A DNA stretch of 8,905 nucleotides from positions 5,451 through 14,355 of the forward strand of contig JAHZEE010000008.1 in NCBI GenBank assembly GCA_019421975.1, read 5' to 3'. Made by a program: the position numbers and the translations under genes. Within the stretch, counting starts at the first letter, position 1. Each line of letters opens with the position of its first letter. Below the pieces are notes generated by a model. The model was not told the origin of the DNA. It ran no database searches and saw only the letters and a list, made by a program, of their open reading frames with translations. This stretch comes from Clostridiales bacterium (GTDB lineage Bacteria > Bacillota > Clostridia > Oscillospirales > Oscillospiraceae). Below, piece by piece: positions 7,101 through 8,905 of the stretch.

Positions 7101-8905
7101 AGACGCTGACAGTGGGCACCAAGCTGGAGAGCACCATCACAATTTCTGCCAGCAGCACGGAGGTCTTTGAGGCCACGGATGTCACCTTGAAGGCAGTTGT
7201 GAAGCAGGACCAGAACAACATTGCCGGCGGCAGCGTGACCTTCTACCGCGATGCAGAGGCGATCGGCACCGTCGCGGTGGTGAACGGTGAGGCGACGATG
7301 AAGCTCACCATGCCGGCCTGGAATGGCACGGACGATGTCTACGACTTCACCGCCCAGTACAATGGCACCGAGGCCTACACCGAGGCGACCACCGCAGACG
7401 GCGCCGAGGTCACGGTCCGTTCTGCGTCGCTGACTGTGAACGGCGGCACAATCACCATTGAGAATCTGGCGGGCAATCCGGTCGTCAACACGGCCTATAC
7501 CCTCAATGCACCGGCGGTCTACGCGAAGGATGACCTCACCCATGCGCTTACGATCGATCGGGATTACACCATGGAGTGGCAGTATGCACAGGACGGCAAC
7601 ACCTGGCAGACGGTCACCGGTACGGCGGCCACGCTGACCGACGCGGTGTTTGAAAACACCAGCGCTGCCTATCGCGTTGTCATCCGGCCGGCGGCAGGCG
7701 CAAACTATACCATGCCGTCGAGTATTGTGGTGGAGCTCAAGCCGAGCACCACGGCAGAGCCGACCATCACAGAGCTGACAGCCGACAAGGACACCTATTT
7801 TGAGTCGGAGCAGGTGATCCTGACGGCGAAGGTGACCGGAGAGAACACCGGCGCATTTGCCAATGGCACCGTAAAGTTTTATCAGGGCACAGACAACAGC
7901 GGGGAGTATCTGGGCTACGCAGATCTCACGACCCAGGGCGAAGCGGTGCTGATCACCACAGCCCCGGACTATGAGAGCGGCAGCACGGTCACCTACTATG
8001 CAGAGTATGTGGGGAACGCCATCTATGGGGCCTCCTTTGACACGGTGGTCATCCACATTCAGTCTGCCAAGATTGTCACCAAGGACAACAGCACCCAGAT
8101 CACGGTGACGCCGGACGACGATCCACTCATCGTAAACCACACCTATACCCTGACAATCCCGGCGGTCTACCAGCAGGGCGCCGATCAGGCAGACCCGGCC
8201 AAGGCGCTGCAGAGCGGCCTGGACTACAGCGTCCAGTGGCAGGTCAGCTATGACGGCGGACAGCTGTGGCAGAATGTGGGCAACACCGGCGACACCGTCA
8301 CGGTGACACCGGAGCAGAAAAATGCCCAGTATCGTGCGATCATCACCCCGGCCGGCAACTTCAAGCAGGCCGTTGACGCCGATGGTCAGACGGTCAATGC
8401 CCTGGTGATGCAGAATGTGGCCTCCCAGGTCATCGGCACCACCACGCAGGTGGCGGCGCTCACCACTGCCGCCATGGAAGAAGGCATCAAGACCGAGTAT
8501 GAGGGTAAGCAGATCACGGTGATCGCCACCGTGAAGGACGACAACGGCGATCTGGTCTCGTCCGGCTATGTCACCTTCTACCGCAATGGTGAGCAGCTCA
8601 ACGCGGTGCCGGTGGATGTGAAGGACGGCGTGGCCCAGTGGACCACTGAGATGTCTGCCTACGACACCGACAAGAGCCTGGCGGAGAACCAGGACATCCT
8701 GACTGCCAAATATGCTGCCAACGACAGCTACGGCGCGAGCGAGGATGCCGCGGGCGTTGCGGTCCGGATCCGCTCCACCTCCATTGCAGAGCCGGTCATC
8801 CAGGCGGCATACAACGCCACCCAGGAGGACACCAGCTCCGGCGCCATCACCGGGATGCCGGCTGGAACGCAGATCGCGTTCAGCCTCTCCGGCGAGGTCA
8901 AGGCG
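4190..8905 (+). CDS. Giant exported repeat protein with alternating Ig-like modules (3' partial)
   Basis: The frame is open from the ATG to the window edge: 1572 residues with no stop. A clear signal peptide (MHKRILSLLLVLAMVVSMM, cleavage after AFA at residue 24) marks an exported, probably cell-surface protein. After an N-terminal module (about 26-141) two module types alternate. Type A (~95-120 residues) resembles bacterial Ig-like domain 3, with a G-x-VTFY strand and a closing Y-x-G-x-x-x-Y motif such as HYQGSSTYAAS or QYNGTEAYTEA. Type B (~100-115 residues) carries DYTVxW, a D-G-x-x-W turn, VTP, then YRxxxxPAGxY. Type A begins near residues 142, 353, 548, 753, 972, 1187 and 1409. No catalytic motif, S-layer homology domain or sortase signal is seen, but the C-terminus is missing. 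The likely role is a long adhesin or stalk. It is probably co-transcribed with the preceding secreted-protein gene. Confidence 0.88.
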   Translation, partial: MHKRILSLLLVLAMVVSMMPTAFAANPGGGTITAGTDTVLEVGKTYRLVVEGLTGTDQAELVYGTDYQVESASAWQASNGDTWGEAVGTFDESDGSLTVTPTAEGTQYRVTVHFIGNFAGNDPLTLTYGVSAGGTDPEPVQRQQSQTTLTVTDAADQEVDADPVKEYETLTLLAEVENADGTAAADGGSVTFYAGGRALATVPVIVQSTSATAAVSYTVPAYQVDGLTLEAHYQGSSTYAASSDSKTISISSVTLDGSGVSLQAAPALTAGVESTLSLADAVKDTAGRTLTENKDYTVVYYENKGNGLWLPVTGAAVTPAADGYAYMARILPAGEYTQGGFETDPIGNVQRQDPGASDLQTDAAELWQGQAAVYTASFENAAGGSVDFYYEKDGVKVFAGTVPLVDTAASCAIIFPEAGTYVVSAVYSGSSLYNGAEASVADQAVQSTTLDATATVTGTLALGEDCELSLTVQANGGDTYDADDYIVVWEQNDGSGWAEFQRGGERATVRPDSNDWSYRVVLYPAGDYKEPANGIVSAPITAAGAARIQTLLALSAENETPFEDRTITLTAAITDGDGQKVSGGYVTFTMPDGTEADVAVDVTGTAVLTLPAPAYGAAEEYKAQYMGDGVLYRESAEETLEITSRSIQIVTSGGLEILDEKTNAAYTAVAGETATLKLPDLYEQGQQTALQYGEDYTVTWYVCTDEVTWQLLGTGETMEVKPEKNTDQYKAVAMPAGDYKKPVDGVIFLTTKGELVVTKMELTREPTGTVYVGNTVTVTATVQQAADDEAVPAGNVYFIDAATGAQLAVQPLDQNGQASYRFKVESIDPVSIRAEYAGTGKYAPCQSEQDLSFTPSAATIQAASDQLIVTGELDAGGKLKVGTTYTLTLPEIQDAADAAQVLELNKHYTVVWMSRNEDGSWSRLEVEGNAGNSIQVTPGHENAAYTAVVYPRYAEADNSYYTEPRGGIAMQTLTVGTKLESTITISASSTEVFEATDVTLKAVVKQDQNNIAGGSVTFYRDAEAIGTVAVVNGEATMKLTMPAWNGTDDVYDFTAQYNGTEAYTEATTADGAEVTVRSASLTVNGGTITIENLAGNPVVNTAYTLNAPAVYAKDDLTHALTIDRDYTMEWQYAQDGNTWQTVTGTAATLTDAVFENTSAAYRVVIRPAAGANYTMPSSIVVELKPSTTAEPTITELTADKDTYFESEQVILTAKVTGENTGAFANGTVKFYQGTDNSGEYLGYADLTTQGEAVLITTAPDYESGSTVTYYAEYVGNAIYGASFDTVVIHIQSAKIVTKDNSTQITVTPDDDPLIVNHTYTLTIPAVYQQGADQADPAKALQSGLDYSVQWQVSYDGGQLWQNVGNTGDTVTVTPEQKNAQYRAIITPAGNFKQAVDADGQTVNALVMQNVASQVIGTTTQVAALTTAAMEEGIKTEYEGKQITVIATVKDDNGDLVSSGYVTFYRNGEQLNAVPVDVKDGVAQWTTEMSAYDTDKSLAENQDILTAKYAANDSYGASEDAAGVAVRIRSTSIAEPVIQAAYNATQEDTSSGAITGMPAGTQIAFSLSGEVKA
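4613..8905 (+). repeat. Seven tandem A-B module pairs within the giant protein
   Basis: Approximate module bounds: A1 4613-4942, B1 4943-5245, A2 5246-5527, B2 5528-5830, A3 5831-6124, B3 6125-6445, A4 6446-6760, B4 6761-7102, A5 7103-7423, B5 7424-7747, A6 7748-8065, B6 8066-8413, A7 8414-8776, and B7 from 8777, cut by the window edge. The period is about 195-222 residues. A lone B-like module (4265-4612) precedes the array. The copies match in motif pattern but not in long identical DNA stretches, so the duplications are old or have been diversified. Confidence 0.75.

Noticed and set aside
4169..8140. A 1323-codon open frame on the minus strand lying under the giant gene.
   Set aside because: It is in exact codon register with the + strand gene, so its stops could only come from sense codons TTA, CTA or TCA, which this GC-rich gene avoids by using CTG/CTC and AGC/TCC. 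The product is rich in Arg, His, Gly and Val with no domain or signal, whereas the + strand has a signal peptide, a ribosome binding site and repeating modules.

Overview
The window looks like chromosomal DNA of a GC-rich Firmicute, most likely a gut-type member of the Clostridia (Oscillospiraceae-like). The grounds are a DarA-type cyclic-di-AMP receptor, AGGAGG-like ribosome binding sites, a Gram-positive two-component pair with a SARP-type output domain, and exported proteins with clostridial signal peptides built from bacterial Ig-like modules. All genes read on the + strand. Leucine and serine codons are almost all CTG/CTC and AGC/TCC, which explains the very long antisense open frames.

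Layout. Positions 1-518 hold the 3' end of a MATE-family transporter gene. It runs without a stop codon into a complete DarA-like cyclic-di-AMP receptor domain, followed by a terminator-like hairpin (525-554). Positions 619-2689 hold a two-component operon: a seven-helix LytS/YesM-type histidine kinase and, overlapping it by 23 bases, a response regulator with a receiver domain and a SARP-like winged-helix output. It ends in a strong hairpin (2700-2735). A regulatory gap of about 290 bases (2690-2979) carries an AT-rich perfect inverted repeat, an extended -10 promoter candidate, and a compact cluster of palindromes flanked by 8-base direct repeats. Next come a 378-residue probable secreted protein (2980-4116) with no recognised catalytic domain, a 73-base gap with two small hairpins, and the start of a giant exported protein (4190 to beyond 8905; 1572 residues visible). 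In the giant protein, two kinds of beta-sandwich-like module alternate strictly seven times.

How the parts may work together (inference). The kinase and regulator may sense an envelope or extracellular cue and control the adjacent surface-protein genes. The dyad upstream of the -10 is placed where an activator could bind. The MATE-DarA reading frame suggests that a transporter is directly coupled to cyclic-di-AMP sensing. No tRNA, rRNA, CRISPR array, transposase or phage gene is visible.
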